NCBI GenBank assembly: GCA_037176725.1
Contig: JAZBRS010000049.1
Location: forward strand, 15,022,001-15,086,000
Source of the DNA: Posidonia oceanica
Taxonomy: Eukaryota; Streptophyta; Magnoliopsida; Alismatales; Posidoniaceae
Length of the DNA stretch: 64,000 nucleotides
Reading direction: 5' to 3'
Positions 12,550 through 23,990 of this stretch are shown piece after piece (the first letter of the stretch is position 1; every line of letters begins with the position of its first letter). Below the pieces are notes generated by a model. It saw nothing but the letters and a program-made list of their open reading frames with translations, had not been told where the DNA came from and ran no database searches. Both the position numbers and the translations under genes were made by a program.

Positions 12550-15367
12550 TGTAGTAATCCCGAAATTCAGAACGTCCATGCACGATGCCAAAGCTCGCGT
12601 GTACCGATCGGAATTAGGTTCACTATTAGTGCTAGGTTCTGATGAGGGATTTCGACTCGAAAACACCAGAAAACAGAGGCAAACACAAAAGGAAAGCAAA
12701 ATAAAAGAAAGGGAGTCGCCACCTAATTTATTAAATCGGGAAAACTAGGAAAACCATATAAAGAACATGCAAGGAAAACATATGTGTTTCGAAAGCACGT
12801 AAAGTCAATGCGGTCCAGAGAAAGAGCAAGGACTCCTATTACGCGCAGGGAAGGTGTTAGGCACCCCCGACACGCCCGAGGAATCGCTCTTTCTGACTGA
12901 TCCGCTACAATGTGGCAAAATATTGGTAAATGAATGCCAGTTTATATTCGCCCTAAGGCGGTATGCAGGAGGCAATTATAAATCATGCGGAGCTTAGCAA
13001 ACCTTGTTTAAAAAACGATTAAGCAAAATCAAAGTGAAAATGTCATAGAAACGGGTCGAGGAAGCAAATCCGGGGTGCAAAACCAAAAAGCGACCGCTGG
13101 GCTACATGCCTGGATGCAAAGACATGCTCTGGACACAACCAAGTACCGAAAACAAGGTGCGAATCGAGAGCGATGCGAAGAAATCAGATTCAGCCAACTT
13201 AAAATGATGGACGTTGGATATACCAGCGTCCTATGTTGGACGCGTAAAGTCCAGCGTCCAACACGGAAGTCAGATAAACTTGCAGAAAACATGCATATTT
13301 TGGAAAATGGGTTTTAATGTGATGCAAGGAAAACTATGGACAACCTAACCATGCCAGGCAGATAAAACATGTTGAGGAGTCAAAGCGACAACGCAGAAAT
13401 CAAATGCAAGTGATGGATCTGTTTTAAACAAGCAGAGTGTGTTGAACACTGTATAAGACAACGTCCAACGTTGGACGCTGGAAATCCCAACGTCCAACAC
13501 CTGTGCTTGGTTTTTTGAAAATATGAATGCATGCTAAATGATTAAAGCAAGATATTGATGTAATATGCTAACAGGAAAACATGCAGAGCAGTGTATGGAA
13601 ACTAGATGAAAAATCCAAGAGATTTGAGAATAGATCACAGGCATTAAACAGATCCAGAGCTATGCAGGTTGTTAGACGCGGGAAGCATCCAGCGTCCTAC
13701 ATAGAACGCTGAAGGACTCAGCGTCCAACAAGCAGAAGGCAGAGGCAGCCCAAACATGCAAAACCTGATAAAAACCATGATGTAAACTTGCAAACAACTT
13801 AAAAGAAGTTCAGATCTAGACATACAAACATGGAGAAGGTAGGCATGTCATGTAAAAACGATTAAAAGATGCCAAGGTACAAAATAAAGCAGAGGGGAGT
13901 AGGACGTGGAGCTGGCCAGCGTCCTGTGTTGGACGCATGAAGCCAAGCATCCTACACCCCAGACAGCATTCTGAAAATCCGAAGAAGGAAACCAAACCCA
14001 AAACAAACACCAAATTTTTAGCATAGCATCCAGATGTATAAGAGATAGCATACAAGATATTTAAGCATGTAGGATGACATTTTGAACATGATATTTAGGA
14101 AATAAATTAATGCAAAGCAGCAGAGGTGTTGGACGCCACCATGGGCTACGTCCAACGTTGGACGCGCCAGATGTGGCATCGAACAAGTCGGGAAACTTCC
14201 CGGCCACAAACAGAGCTTGAATCGACTCAAAATTGCAAACTAATTACGTAGGAAGCATCAGCATACTACAACGATCATAAACATGTATTTAAACTAAAGA
14301 AATAGTGCATGGATCACTCCACCCACCTCCTCCCTCTTACCGCTAGTGTTCATGGCTTTTTCGGCCACCTGGGCTGCCGGAGAGCCACGAAGCTTGGCTG
14401 TGAAGCTTCGAGGACGATGAGGAAGGAGAGGGGGACGCACGAGAGGGAAGTATTTTACCTGTGGGAGGTCCAGAGACTTTGCGTGCTTGGCCGGCCGGAG
14501 ACGACAGACGATGGTGTTGGCGAGCTTGGAAGCATGGCCTGGAGGCGAGGGAAGGGTGCGGGTAGGTAGCTCTCACACTCGGGACGCTCTCTGGATCACA
14601 CAAGGAGGTCGAGGGGAGTTGGAGCTCTCGCAATTCTCACTGGTTCGCTCTGTAAAATGGTGTCCCTCCTTGGGTTGCAGTTGGGGAGGTTGGTTTTGTT
14701 TGGGGAAGGTTTGCCAAATGGCAGAGGTGGCAGGAGCACGGTCTGAGGGGAGCGGCGGGACGTGGCATGCACGGCGAGCGGGCGTGGGCTTGGCAAGCAC
14801 ACCCAGAAGATGGTGTGCACGGTGCGAGGTGTGGCCGGCAAACGGTTGGGCAGAAATGTCCAAGCGAGTGCACGGCGGGAAAGTGGGGGTAGGTGGCGAG
14901 CTGTACAGGCGGCACCAGGGTGAAGCACCGGTTGGAGGGGCGAGTCAAGTGGATGGGCTAACCGAGGGGTGCGGCGGAGCTGGTGGAAGGCTACCCTGGG
15001 TGCAGCAGAGGGCAAGCCAAAGGGCTGCCGCCACGACACGTTGGACGCTACAACAAGCAGCGTCCAACGTTGGACGTTGGAATAGCCAGCGTCCAACGTC
15101 CCAGAGTGGATTTAAGGCTGTTTTGGCATTTTGGGCTTAGGTTGGGACTTGGGTTTAAGGCTTAGGTATGGTTTGGGTATGGTTTAGGTGGGTTTAAGGC
15201 GGTTGTGGTTTAAATTTGGGATTAGGTCAAGGATTAGGGTTTGGGAAATGTAGTTGAGGTTTCGGTCGAGTTTGAAATGAAGTTGAGGCTTTGGTTGGGT
15301 CAATCCGCAATCTAGGTGAGCTTCCAGAGATCCTCCAACAAACAGCTGTCGAAATGGGGTGTCTACA
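12550..15367 (-). repeat. 5' LTR of element A
   Basis: On the minus strand the 2818-bp LTR begins TGTAGACACCCC and ends GGGATTACTACA. It contains a block of about 65 bp shared with LTRs B, C, D and G (12830-12893), a PBS-like word (12711-12726), six GTTGGACGC/GCGTCCAAC modules (13210-15098) and a TTTAGG-rich tract in its first 250 bp (15118-15290). GC-rich stretches at 14340-15000 give long but spurious open frames. Confidence 0.85.
13210..15098. repeat. Six copies of a ~60-bp double-dyad module in LTR A
   Basis: Modules lie at about 13210-13264, 13439-13500, 13671-13730, 13899-13957, 14126-14186 and 15039-15098. Each has the plan GTTGGACGC, spacer of 10-14 nt, GCGTCCAAC joined to GTTGGACGC, spacer of about 12 nt, GCGTCCAAC. 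The spacers differ between copies while the words are kept. Similar modules occur in LTR D. Confidence 0.8.
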
Positions 15368-15430
15368 CAATTACACAAGGGGAGTCACCCTCGCCCAAAG
15401 AAACTACGAGGACTTACCCTCTATGACATA
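15368..15430 (-). pseudogene. Chromovirus protease fragment stranded between LTRs A and B
   Basis: On the minus strand this 63-bp piece continues the reading frame that breaks off at 18277 on the other side of LTR B, at the start of the protease region. The join is supported by a near-perfect 5-bp duplication (ACATA at 15426-15430, ACATC at 18277-18281). The rest of the element must lie beyond element A, outside the window. Confidence 0.6.
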
Positions 15431-18276
15431 TGTAGTAACCCGAAAAATTAGCACGTCCATGCACGTTGCCAAATCTCACACGCACCGACCGATAAGAGGC
15501 CACTGATAGTAGGTGGATCTAAGGATGGAAACTCGACTCGAAAACACCGGAAAAGGACGGAAAAACAAAGATAAAGAAAATTCGAAGTCGCCACCTAGTC
15601 TATTAAATCAGAAGACGAGGAAAACCGAGGAAAAGGGATGAAAACATGCAAATATGTGCAATGCTATGCAGAAATAAATAACTCGTTCCTAGGATAAGGG
15701 CATACTGGTCATTGTGGCAAGAGAAAGGGTAAAGACTCCTGTTACGCACGGGGAAGGTGTTAGACACCCCCGACACGCCCGGAATCGGTCTTTCTAAGCT
15801 TCTTGCTCACATATGCCAGAATGTCGGCAAATGCTTGCCTTTACTCTTCGCCCGAGGGGCGAGGGATGCTATGAATACCTAATGAATGCTTAATTACATA
15901 CTCAAATGTATGCTTAAGATGCCATGATGTGTAATGGAAATTAAACGTGCAGTCTATGTGCTCAGCAGTGCTGCCAGTGTTCTGAACCGGGCATGTCCTG
16001 TTTCATAAGAACTCCAGACAGTAAGCATCACTGCCCTAGATGCAATGCAGGTGAGAAACAAAACGGCGGATAAAACCATGCAATGCGAAGCGACATGCAA
16101 CATACGTTTGTAAAACATGCAAAGCTTAGTAAGAAAACATGCCAAAGACTAAGCGAAGTTAAAACGCCGCAAAGAGACGATAAACAAGCTCGAGAAGTAA
16201 AACAGTAAACAAGCAAGTGGAATAAACAAAACATAAAGCAGCAACAAGGGTGGCTCAAGCCACTGTCTGAACTGCAGTCCTGGTCACTGGTGTGAACGGC
16301 AGCAGTGCATGTCGCCGATGAGATCAGCGAGGCACATGTCGCCGCTCAGAGCAGCAACAGTGTCAGTCACCGGTGTGAGCGGCGTCTGAGCATGTCACCG
16401 GTGCTACTGGCGACATAGTCATGCATAGTACTCCTCAAACAGTGACCTTCATGGCCGAAAACAAGCTAGCTAATGGATGCGAAATGGCAAACTAAATGCA
16501 TAGAAACGAAGATGGCATATTCAGGATCACAACTATGCAAATAACAAGTAAAATGGACGCCTAGGTCGCAAGATACAATGGTCCAAAGTTTGGCCGGAGA
16601 ACTACCAAGAGTTGTAGGTGAGTCGCCGGTGTGACAGGCGACGTCACTGCAACTCAGGCAGCTCAAACAGTCAAGTTTGGGACCAAATCTAGAACCCATG
16701 GCTATGCAGAATAAACATCTAGCTATGCAAACATATAGAGTAAACATCCAGCAACACAGACATGCAAAGAACAAGCAAAACGGAGCTCTGGGTTGGCCGG
16801 AGCAGCAGCCCAAAGATCGACCGGCGGCAGCCAGAGGAGCAGGTTAGTCACCGCTCACACTGGCGCCTAACCTGGCAGTTCTCCAGCGCTAGAGAAGAAA
16901 GCTAAACACAGCAGTTAAGCTACAATAAAATGCAATTAAATGCACAGGAAGCAAGCACGGGACATCACAATGCTAAAGGAGAGGTTGCTCACCTGCGGGG
17001 GTGCGTGGAGCGGCTCCCCGACCAAGCTCGCCGGAGTACGCCGGCGTGGAGGTCATTGCGGTGCTAGAGGCGTCGGTGGTTGCTCAGTGCGATTGGGTTG
17101 TGCTCATGGATGTCCAGCGATGGTGCAGGAGTGATTTGGAGGAGTTTGGCGTTGAGGTGTGGCCTTTGGCCGTTTATGGCCGGTAGCGGCAAGGAGGACG
17201 GCGAGCTCGGTCGTGTGGTGGTTGCAGGCCGTGCGCGGTGGTTCAGGGCTGTGGGAGACATCAGACGGGATGCTAGGAGTGTAGTGAGATTGCTGGGGGT
17301 GTGTTGCAGGTTGTGGCTGTTGTTGGAAGTTTGATGGAAGGCGTCGCTGGCGATGGGTTCAAGGTGGACGACGACGGTCCGACGAAGCACAGGCGGTGGT
17401 CTAGGATGCAAAGGAAAGGTGTGGGATGCTTGGGCGAATGCTAGGATGCTGGGGAATGCTTTTAGATCACCAGAGCTCGCTCTGGTTCAAGCGGCAAGGG
17501 AGGGAGATGGATTATGCGTCGCCAGATTGGAATTGGGTTCCTCCACCAGCTATTCGCTCTCACAAAGCCAACAGATGGTAGGGAAGGTGGCAATGAGGGT
17601 TGTGAGGGGGAGTGCTGGTCAAGGAAGTAAGTGTTGTGCAGAGGAGGGGACGACAAAGTCGTCGGTGGCAGGGGTTGCAAGCGGTCGATCAGCGACTGTG
17701 GTGAGAGCGGGAAGGCCGCCGGCGAGGAGGGGACGCGGTGCCAAGGAGTTAGTGGTCGTTGGCGTGTAGTGGGTGGAGGTAGCGAGGAGTAAGTGGCGAG
17801 TGGATAGGTCTGACGGGGAGAGGACAGTCGTCGACGACTGGCAATGGCTGCGCGGGAAAGTTCAAGTAGTGGTCTGAGTTGCAGAAAGTCGCGCTCGTTG
17901 TGATGCCAAACCCAATCACCGCTCGTTGTGGCGACTGGTCTAATCGCCGCTCTTAGTGGCGACAAAACATGCAATTCAGTGGATTAGACCTATATAGTGA
18001 AATCCAGGTCCACTGCCTAGTCCTTAAACCACCAATAGGTTTTGAGCTTTGTGAAGGCTTGTGATGTTGGGTTTGGGGTAGTTTGAATGTTTTGGGTTGG
18101 CTTAGGGTTGGTTTAGGGTTGGCTAGGTCAGGGTTTGAGTTGAAAGTGGGGTTTTTGGTCGATTTGGGTGGAAAGGTTGGTTTTGAGGGTTTTGGTGGAA
18201 AGTTTGGTTCTGCCGCTTCTGAGCTCATTCCTCCAAGTTAAATCCGCCAACTGGGTGTCAAAATGGGGTGTCTACA
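15431..18276 (-). repeat. Solo LTR B (Tat-like) inside the chromovirus
   Basis: The 2846-bp sequence has canonical ends: on plus, TGTAGTAACCCG to GGGGTGTCTACA. The flanks are ACATA and ACATC, a 4/5 target duplication. No PBS or polypurine tract flanks it, so it is a solo LTR left by recombination. It carries the shared block at 15732-15797, a PBS-like GTCGCCACC at 15587-15596, GTCGCC/GGCGAC hairpin words (16268-16425, 16622-16642, 16845-16875, 17911-17966) and a TTTAGG-rich start (18055-18160). Confidence 0.85.
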
Positions 18277-19435
18277 ACATCACCAGAGGGCCCACTGTCG
18301 GGAGCAGAGATAGTGAACACCCGCCCCCTAGGCAACTGCTATGGCGCACTCCCTGCTCTCTTGGGAGGATCAGGACAAAACTTCTGCACATGTCCCAGTC
18401 TCCTACAATTGTAGCACCCCATTCCTCTCTCACCTGTTGCCTATTGCGCTCGAGGGCAGTCCGCCGCAAAGTGACCCGCCTAGCCACATTGGAAACACTG
18501 GGCACTCCCCTGCCCACTCGAAGCAGCCTGACTAGGACCGACGCTACTCACTCCAGCAAAACTGTGCTGCGCACCCAAGACAGAACCGACTCTACTACCT
18601 CCTGTCAAGCTGTGCCAGGCACCAGAACCACCAGACCTGTCCTTCTTCCTCTTTCCTGGGCTACTCGTGCCACTGGAACTCGGTGGACTAGAGAAAGAGA
18701 ACCGAGAAGCAAAGGACATCTTGGTCTTCCCCTTGGAGTGACCTCCCAAGTACTGCTGGTATTCCTCCTAAAAGCGGGAAGCCATCTGAACCATATCAGC
18801 TACCGTCGTGCATCGGCAGCCCATCACCTTCATCCTTAAGTTGGGTTGAAGGCCCTCTAGAAATCTATTCAACCGTCTCTCCTCAGAATCGAAGACTTGG
18901 GCAAACATCTCCAACTGGGTAAACGTAGCCTCGTATTCAACCACAGTCATACTACCCTGCTAGAGGCTCTGGAACTCTCGATCGAACCTATTTCTCACAT
19001 GGCTCGGGAAATATTTCTCATGGAAAGCAGCCTCAAAGTCTTTTCACTTGATGTTGACCATTATAGAATCCGGGAACTTCAGCCGCCTTGCAGCTCTCCA
19101 CCACTCATCAGCATCCCCTTCCAGCTGAAACACAACCAATCGCACTCGATGCTCAGTCGGGCACGCCATGCTATCCAGCAACTTCTCGATTCACCGCAAC
19201 CATGCCTTGCACTCCTTGAGAGTACTTTTTCCCTTGAACGTCGGCAGATGAAGCTTACTCAACTGGCGTAGCCACGGATCTCCCCCAGACGGTCCATTGG
19301 AACTGCCTTGCCAAAAGCGTGAGAGATCCCATGCATCTAGCCCTGTAACTCAATCTGCATGCCCTGCCATTCGCTCTCCTCTTGAGAGCTGGGCTTCGCA
19401 GCAGGGGCATTGTCCTTTTTACGGCCACGGTGAGA
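18277..19435 (-). pseudogene. Gag of a chromovirus (Ty3/gypsy), broken
   Basis: The core shows EGDADEWWRAARR, then MTVVEYEATFTQLEMFAQVF (18950) and RFLEGLQPNLRMKV, all typical of plant chromovirus Gag. A Ser/Gly-rich linker leads to two CCHC zinc knuckles (CFQCG near 18490 and CYNCRRLGHVQKFC near 18400). Several stops and frame changes are present. Reading stops at 18277 because LTR B inserted just at the start of protease. The lineage is probably Tekay or a relative, judged from Gag style and PBS; no RT is present to confirm it. Confidence 0.75.
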
Positions 19436-19591
19436 CATTCTGTAGCAGGAGAGAAACAAACAACCTCCACCACAGTCAGGGAGACAACAAAAATGTATGA
19501 TAAATCGACAGGTGCAGACTCAACTATGCCATGCAATCCTATGGAGTCACTAGACTGACCACCCCTAGGCTAGTGCAACCTAGTGAACCTA

Positions 19592-19604
19592 GGCTCTGAT
19601 ACCA
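19592..19604 (-). promoter_or_regulatory. Primer binding site of the chromovirus (initiator Met tRNA type)
   Basis: On the minus strand TGGTATCAGAGCC follows the LTR end GGGTCGTTATA after four bases. This matches the 3' end of plant initiator methionine tRNA and fixes the element direction. Confidence 0.85.
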
Positions 19605-20813
19605 GTTCTATAACGACCCAAGTCACTACCAACAAATTCCAATAGCCCAAACAAATTTGAACATAAAATAATGTTACATTTGCAATAATATACAGCTATT
19701 ACAATACATATTTGTGCTAGGAACCTGTAGTGGACAGCTACGTGACTCCGACTATATGCACTAAGAACCAACACCAACTTATTATCTGCACCTGCAACTA
19801 AAACCACAATAAAACACACATGAGTGACCAGAAATTGTCACCCAGCACACACCTCACAAAAACCACGACAAAACTGGGATAAAACCGTAATATCGAATAA
19901 ACCGGTCAAAACTCCAAATCTGAGTCAATATAATCATTTTATAATAATAAAACATCCTTCCCAAAGCCCAATAAGCCAAACCGGGAAAACCATATGTAAA
20001 TCAATTCTTATTTATCAAAGCTTGGCCCACTGGTCCAAAACTTAGCAAAAACGTAATACCATAAAAGCGGGAAAAACTCGAGACCTAATACGGCCAGCAA
20101 CAAACCAAACACAGTCCCACGGGCACAAAAAACCACAACTAGTTATGTTGTCGGGTGCCAAGCAACCAACCTAGCCTCAAGCAGTAGCCAGGGACTCACC
20201 CCTGTACTTACTGCACTACCACGGACTCCCGTCCTGTGGAGGAACGTACCCATCATAGCATCCTCTCACCAGAGGAGCCTCAAAAGCAATCTCCACTAGG
20301 GAAAGCTACTCACCCCACCTGGGCGAGCTATCCTCAATCAGGACAGAACCACAGGGCACACCTCATTGGCGTCCACAACAATGTGCTCTGAACCACTCAT
20401 GGGCTCCTCAGCACCACAAAAAGGCGAGTCCCGGTGCCCGTAGCGACTAGGATATCACGCCCAGCTATGCAGGAGTATCATATCTACCGAGTCCGCTTCC
20501 ACGATACAACTAGGTACAGATGACACCCCGATCCCCGAACCTCAGCCCGGGCGAAGTATGAGACACATCAGGAACGTCGTCGCATCCCCGGGTCTAGGCC
20601 ACACAACTCCCAGGTTTCGGCCCCACAAAATCTCGAAAAAACCTTTTGAAAACACATTCATAATTTCTCAAAAATCATCTTTGAGAACCTTTATCAAGCC
20701 ACAAGATAATTGTAGGCATAAGCATAAATAAACACTAATTAACCATTAATTAAAATCCCTTAAAAACAGGCCTAGGAAACGTCCCAAACTCAAGTTTGGC
20801 AGATCGAATCTGA

Positions 20814-20954
20814 TTCAGTCGACTGAACAGAAGGTCTGATATACATCCAGACCCAGATTTCGACAGACTGTAACTATTTCGGTCTGCCGAAATCAGGTAC
20901 TGGAGTGTATCCAGAGCAGGTTTCGGCATGCCGAATCAGTTTGGCATACCGAAA
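20814..20954. repeat. Palindromic word cluster in the chromovirus LTR
   Basis: Within 141 bp there are TTCAGTCGACTGAA (20814-20827, perfect palindrome), GGTCTG...CAGACC (about 20833-20853), TTCGGTCTGCCGAA (20878-20891), TTCGGCATGCCGAA (20922-20935, perfect palindrome) and TTTGGCATACCGAAA (20940-20954). Similar TTCGG-N4-CCGAA words occur in the copia element at 62544-62782. Confidence 0.75.
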
Positions 20955-21424
20955 CAGGGTTCTGTAGAAAAACAAGGGGATCGAATTTAAAGCCCAAACC
21001 ACCTGCACAAACCACCAAAAATAGCATGCAATATGCCGAAATGACTGAAATGAAACAAGGAATCCAACCATACAAGAATCATGGCATTCCAAGGCTCAGA
21101 CCTCACAAAAACACCGGAAAACCACAAAGCATGCATTTATCAACTAAAGCCGGATAAATTCGACTAAAATCCATATAATCGACTAAAAATCCACAAAACG
21201 CTTCCATAGCATACAATTCATGGCAAGGAACCTAAATCTATCATTTCCAAGCTATTTAACAAACAATGTGTGAGATGTGCACCTTATGAGACAGGGCAAC
21301 CACTGTCTCTTCGGCGACCTCGCGCACCACCGGCGATCCGCCGCCGCACCAAGCTCCTCACGACCATTCTCGAGCTCGTCCCGCCACTAGGAAGAAGACC
21401 GGAGCTCACCGCCGCCGCACGATC

Positions 21425-21735
21425 TGCGGAGGAGGAGAGGCTGACGATCACCCACCACTGCAGCATAAGGAAAGGGAGGAAGGGGAGGGTGGAGAAGAGA
21501 GGGAGGAGGTGGAGGAGGAAGGGAGGAGGTGGAGATGGGTGAGGAGGAGGAAGAAGCTCGCGCCGGCCCAGGGAGGTTAGGGCACAGGCGAGAGGGAGAG
21601 GGAGAGTGGGGGAGAAGGAGGAGAAGGAGGGAGTGGGTGGAGGGAGAGAAACAGAGTGGGAGGGAGGGAGTGAGACGAGAGAGAGAGTGAGTGGAGGGGA
21701 GAGAAAAGAGAGGGAGAGAGAGAGAGAGATGGAAT
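21425..21735. repeat. Purine-rich (GA) tract in the chromovirus LTR
   Basis: The plus strand is almost only G and A over about 300 bp, ending in a GAGAGA run near 21715-21730. In the sense of the element it is a C/T-rich tract just downstream of a TATA-like site, as in plant 5' leaders. Open frames across it are compositional artefacts. Confidence 0.7.
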
Positions 21736-23547
21736 GGAGGAAGGAAGAGTGTGTGGGAGATGTAGGGAAGAAGAGGCACAACGCCATGCAAGGTTTTAAA
21801 GCCAACGCACCGCACTGTAGAAGCACGGGAGCAACTGCTTTCCCCTGCAAGGCGTGAATCTCACGCCCTCACCAACCGACACAGTCCACTGTAGTAATCA
21901 TGAAATATCGAATCGTCCATGCACGATGCTAAAGCTCGCGTGCACCGATCGACATTAGGTTCACTATTAGAGGCGGGATCCGAGGAAGGAAACTTTACTC
22001 GAAAATGCTGGCAAAAGAGGAAAAAATAAAAGATAAGACAAATCAGAGTCGCCACTATGTCTATTAAGTCGGGAGACAAAGAAAACCAGGGAAATGCATG
22101 AAAAGACATGCAAAACCAGATGCAAAAGGATGCAAAGGGATGCGATGCTATGCAATGCTATGCTATGCTATGACATGCTATGACTCATGCCTAGGATGAG
22201 GGCATAATGGTCATTGCAGGCCAAGAGAAAGGGCAAGGACTCCTGTTACGCACGGGGAAGGTGTTAGGCACCCCCGATACGTCCGAGAATCGGTCTTTCT
22301 AGGCTATTCTCGCTCACATATGCAAAAAGATGCATGCTTTGAATGCCTAAGTGCCATGAATTCCTAATTGCATGCTCAAATGTTTGCTCTAAGTGCTAAG
22401 ATATTGTGCAGGGAATTAAACGTGCAATCTATGTGCTCAGTAGCGCTGCTAGTGTTCCAAACGGACAAGCCTTGATTCGTAAGAACTCCTAGGCAATAAG
22501 CATTATCGCCCTAATGCAAATGCAGGCGATAAAACAAAATAGCGATGAAAACCATGCAATGCAAAGTGACATGAAAGGAAAACGAAAGCGGGAGTGGAAA
22601 GCTATGCAATGCAAGTGTGCCACATGCAAAGGGAGCAAAGCAGGGGCGACAAAGCCTAATATACATGCACGAGAAAACAGATTGTGAAAACGATGCATGC
22701 AATGCAAATGATAAAGCAATGAGTGCTATGCAATGATTTAGATGGGCTTATCTTGAAGATCTGAGGTCTGATCTGAAATAACTTTGGTTAGAATGAAAGA
22801 TCATTCAACCAGGAAGACCAGGATAGTAAGATCGTGAATATCCAACGGTTCGATCAAAAGTTATTCAGGAATCAAGTCAGATGGCTCAAGGGCCAAAAAA
22901 AGTGGACTAAGTAGGGGTCTAAGTGCAAAATGCCCCTATGTGTGTGCAATGCAGGGTGTCCTACATGCAATGAAGCTAAGGATGCTCAAAAGTATGCAAG
23001 GGTGCAATATGCAATGATATGGGAGTGCAATGCATGCAAGATTGCAAATGCGGGGACCTAAGTGCAATTAAAATAAATGTAAGGACCTATGTGCAAGAAC
23101 ATGGCAAAATGCAATGCAACAGGATAAATGCATGCAAAATGTAATGCAGCAATGCAACATGCAAGGGATGGCAGAATGCAACATTAATTAAAAGATGCAT
23201 GCAATAATGCAAGAAATGGACCTACATGCAGTTTTGAAAACATGTAGGACCTAAGTGCAATGCAAAACAGGCAAATAGACAACAGTAGGTTTTAGGACTA
23301 ACATGCAATTAGACCTAACTGTTGAATTTAAAATGCAAAGCAAGATGCAAGCATGAAGAAACTAGGCATAAGGGCCTACATGTAATTTTGAAAACATGCA
23401 ATGTTTAAAATGCAAAGCTAAACAAGCATGCAAACAGGCAACAGTTTAAAAACATGGATTGAAATGCAATTTAGAAAACTATTGGGCATTTAAAGCAATG
23501 CAATATGATTAAAATTGCAAATTAAATGATGCATGCATGAAAAAAGG

Positions 23548-23990
23548 ACTTAAATGTAATAAACACAAGTTGCAGGACTTTATTGGAATGTAATAAAGTT
23601 TGAAATTGCATTTAAATGGCAGTTGGAAGCAAACTGGACCTAAATGCAATAATGCAAACTTGCTGGACTTTATTACAATGTAATAAGGTTTGAAATTGTA
23701 TTTTAAATCACAGTTTAAAATAAACAGGATTTAAATGCAATAATTGGAACGTGCAGGGCTTTATTGCAATGTAATAAAGTTTAAATTCATATTTAAATCA
23801 CAGTTTAAAATAAACAGGACCTAAATGCAAAAATTAAAACCCAGAGGGCTTTATTACAATGCAATAAGGTAAAAAATCACATTTAAATCACAAATAACAT
23901 GTAACTGGACCTAAATGCAATTATTAAAACATGCAGATATTTAATGCAATGCAATATAGTTACAAAGGCAGATTCAATGCTTTTCAATTG
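23548..23990. repeat. Five tandem ~90-bp repeats in LTR C
   Basis: Units start near 23548, 23639, 23730, 23820 and 23910. Each opens with CCTAAATGCAA or a close form and contains GGACTTTATTACAATGTAA-like and CATTTAAATCACA-like stretches. The period is 90-91 bp. The preceding kilobase (22900-23540) is dense in ATGCAA words, so the repeat probably grew out of this background. Confidence 0.75.

Larger units (their letters stand above)
1..15367 (-). mobile_element. Element A: Ty3/gypsy retrotransposon, Tat/Ogre-like, 3' end outside the window
   Basis: This is a large minus-strand element. Reading leftward from position 15367 it shows the 5' LTR, PBS, leader, gag, protease, RT, RNase H, a second RNase H, integrase and a 3' accessory ORF. 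The order RT-RH-second RH-integrase, the long (2.8 kb) LTR and the PBS style fit the Tat lineage, which includes Ogre and Retand. No second LTR is seen down to position 1, so the element is longer than 15.3 kb. All coding parts carry stop codons, so it is not autonomous now. Its outer edge at 15367/15368 abuts 63 bp of chromovirus, so it probably inserted into that older element. The left target duplication cannot be checked here. Confidence 0.85.

Noticed and set aside
13210..15098. CRISPR array, suggested by regularly placed short repeats in LTRs A and D
   Set aside because: A plant nuclear context, repeats in inverted pairs rather than direct repeats, and spacings of hundreds of bases exclude a CRISPR array.
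14487..15140. 217-codon open frame in LTR A, and similar GC-rich frames in LTRs B and D
   Set aside because: They sit in GC-rich LTR sequence, differ between LTRs and show no conserved protein motif.
21284..21850. 188-codon Ser/Pro/Leu-rich frame on minus in the chromovirus LTR
   Set aside because: It covers a C/T-rich leader-like tract with no domain and is explained by composition.
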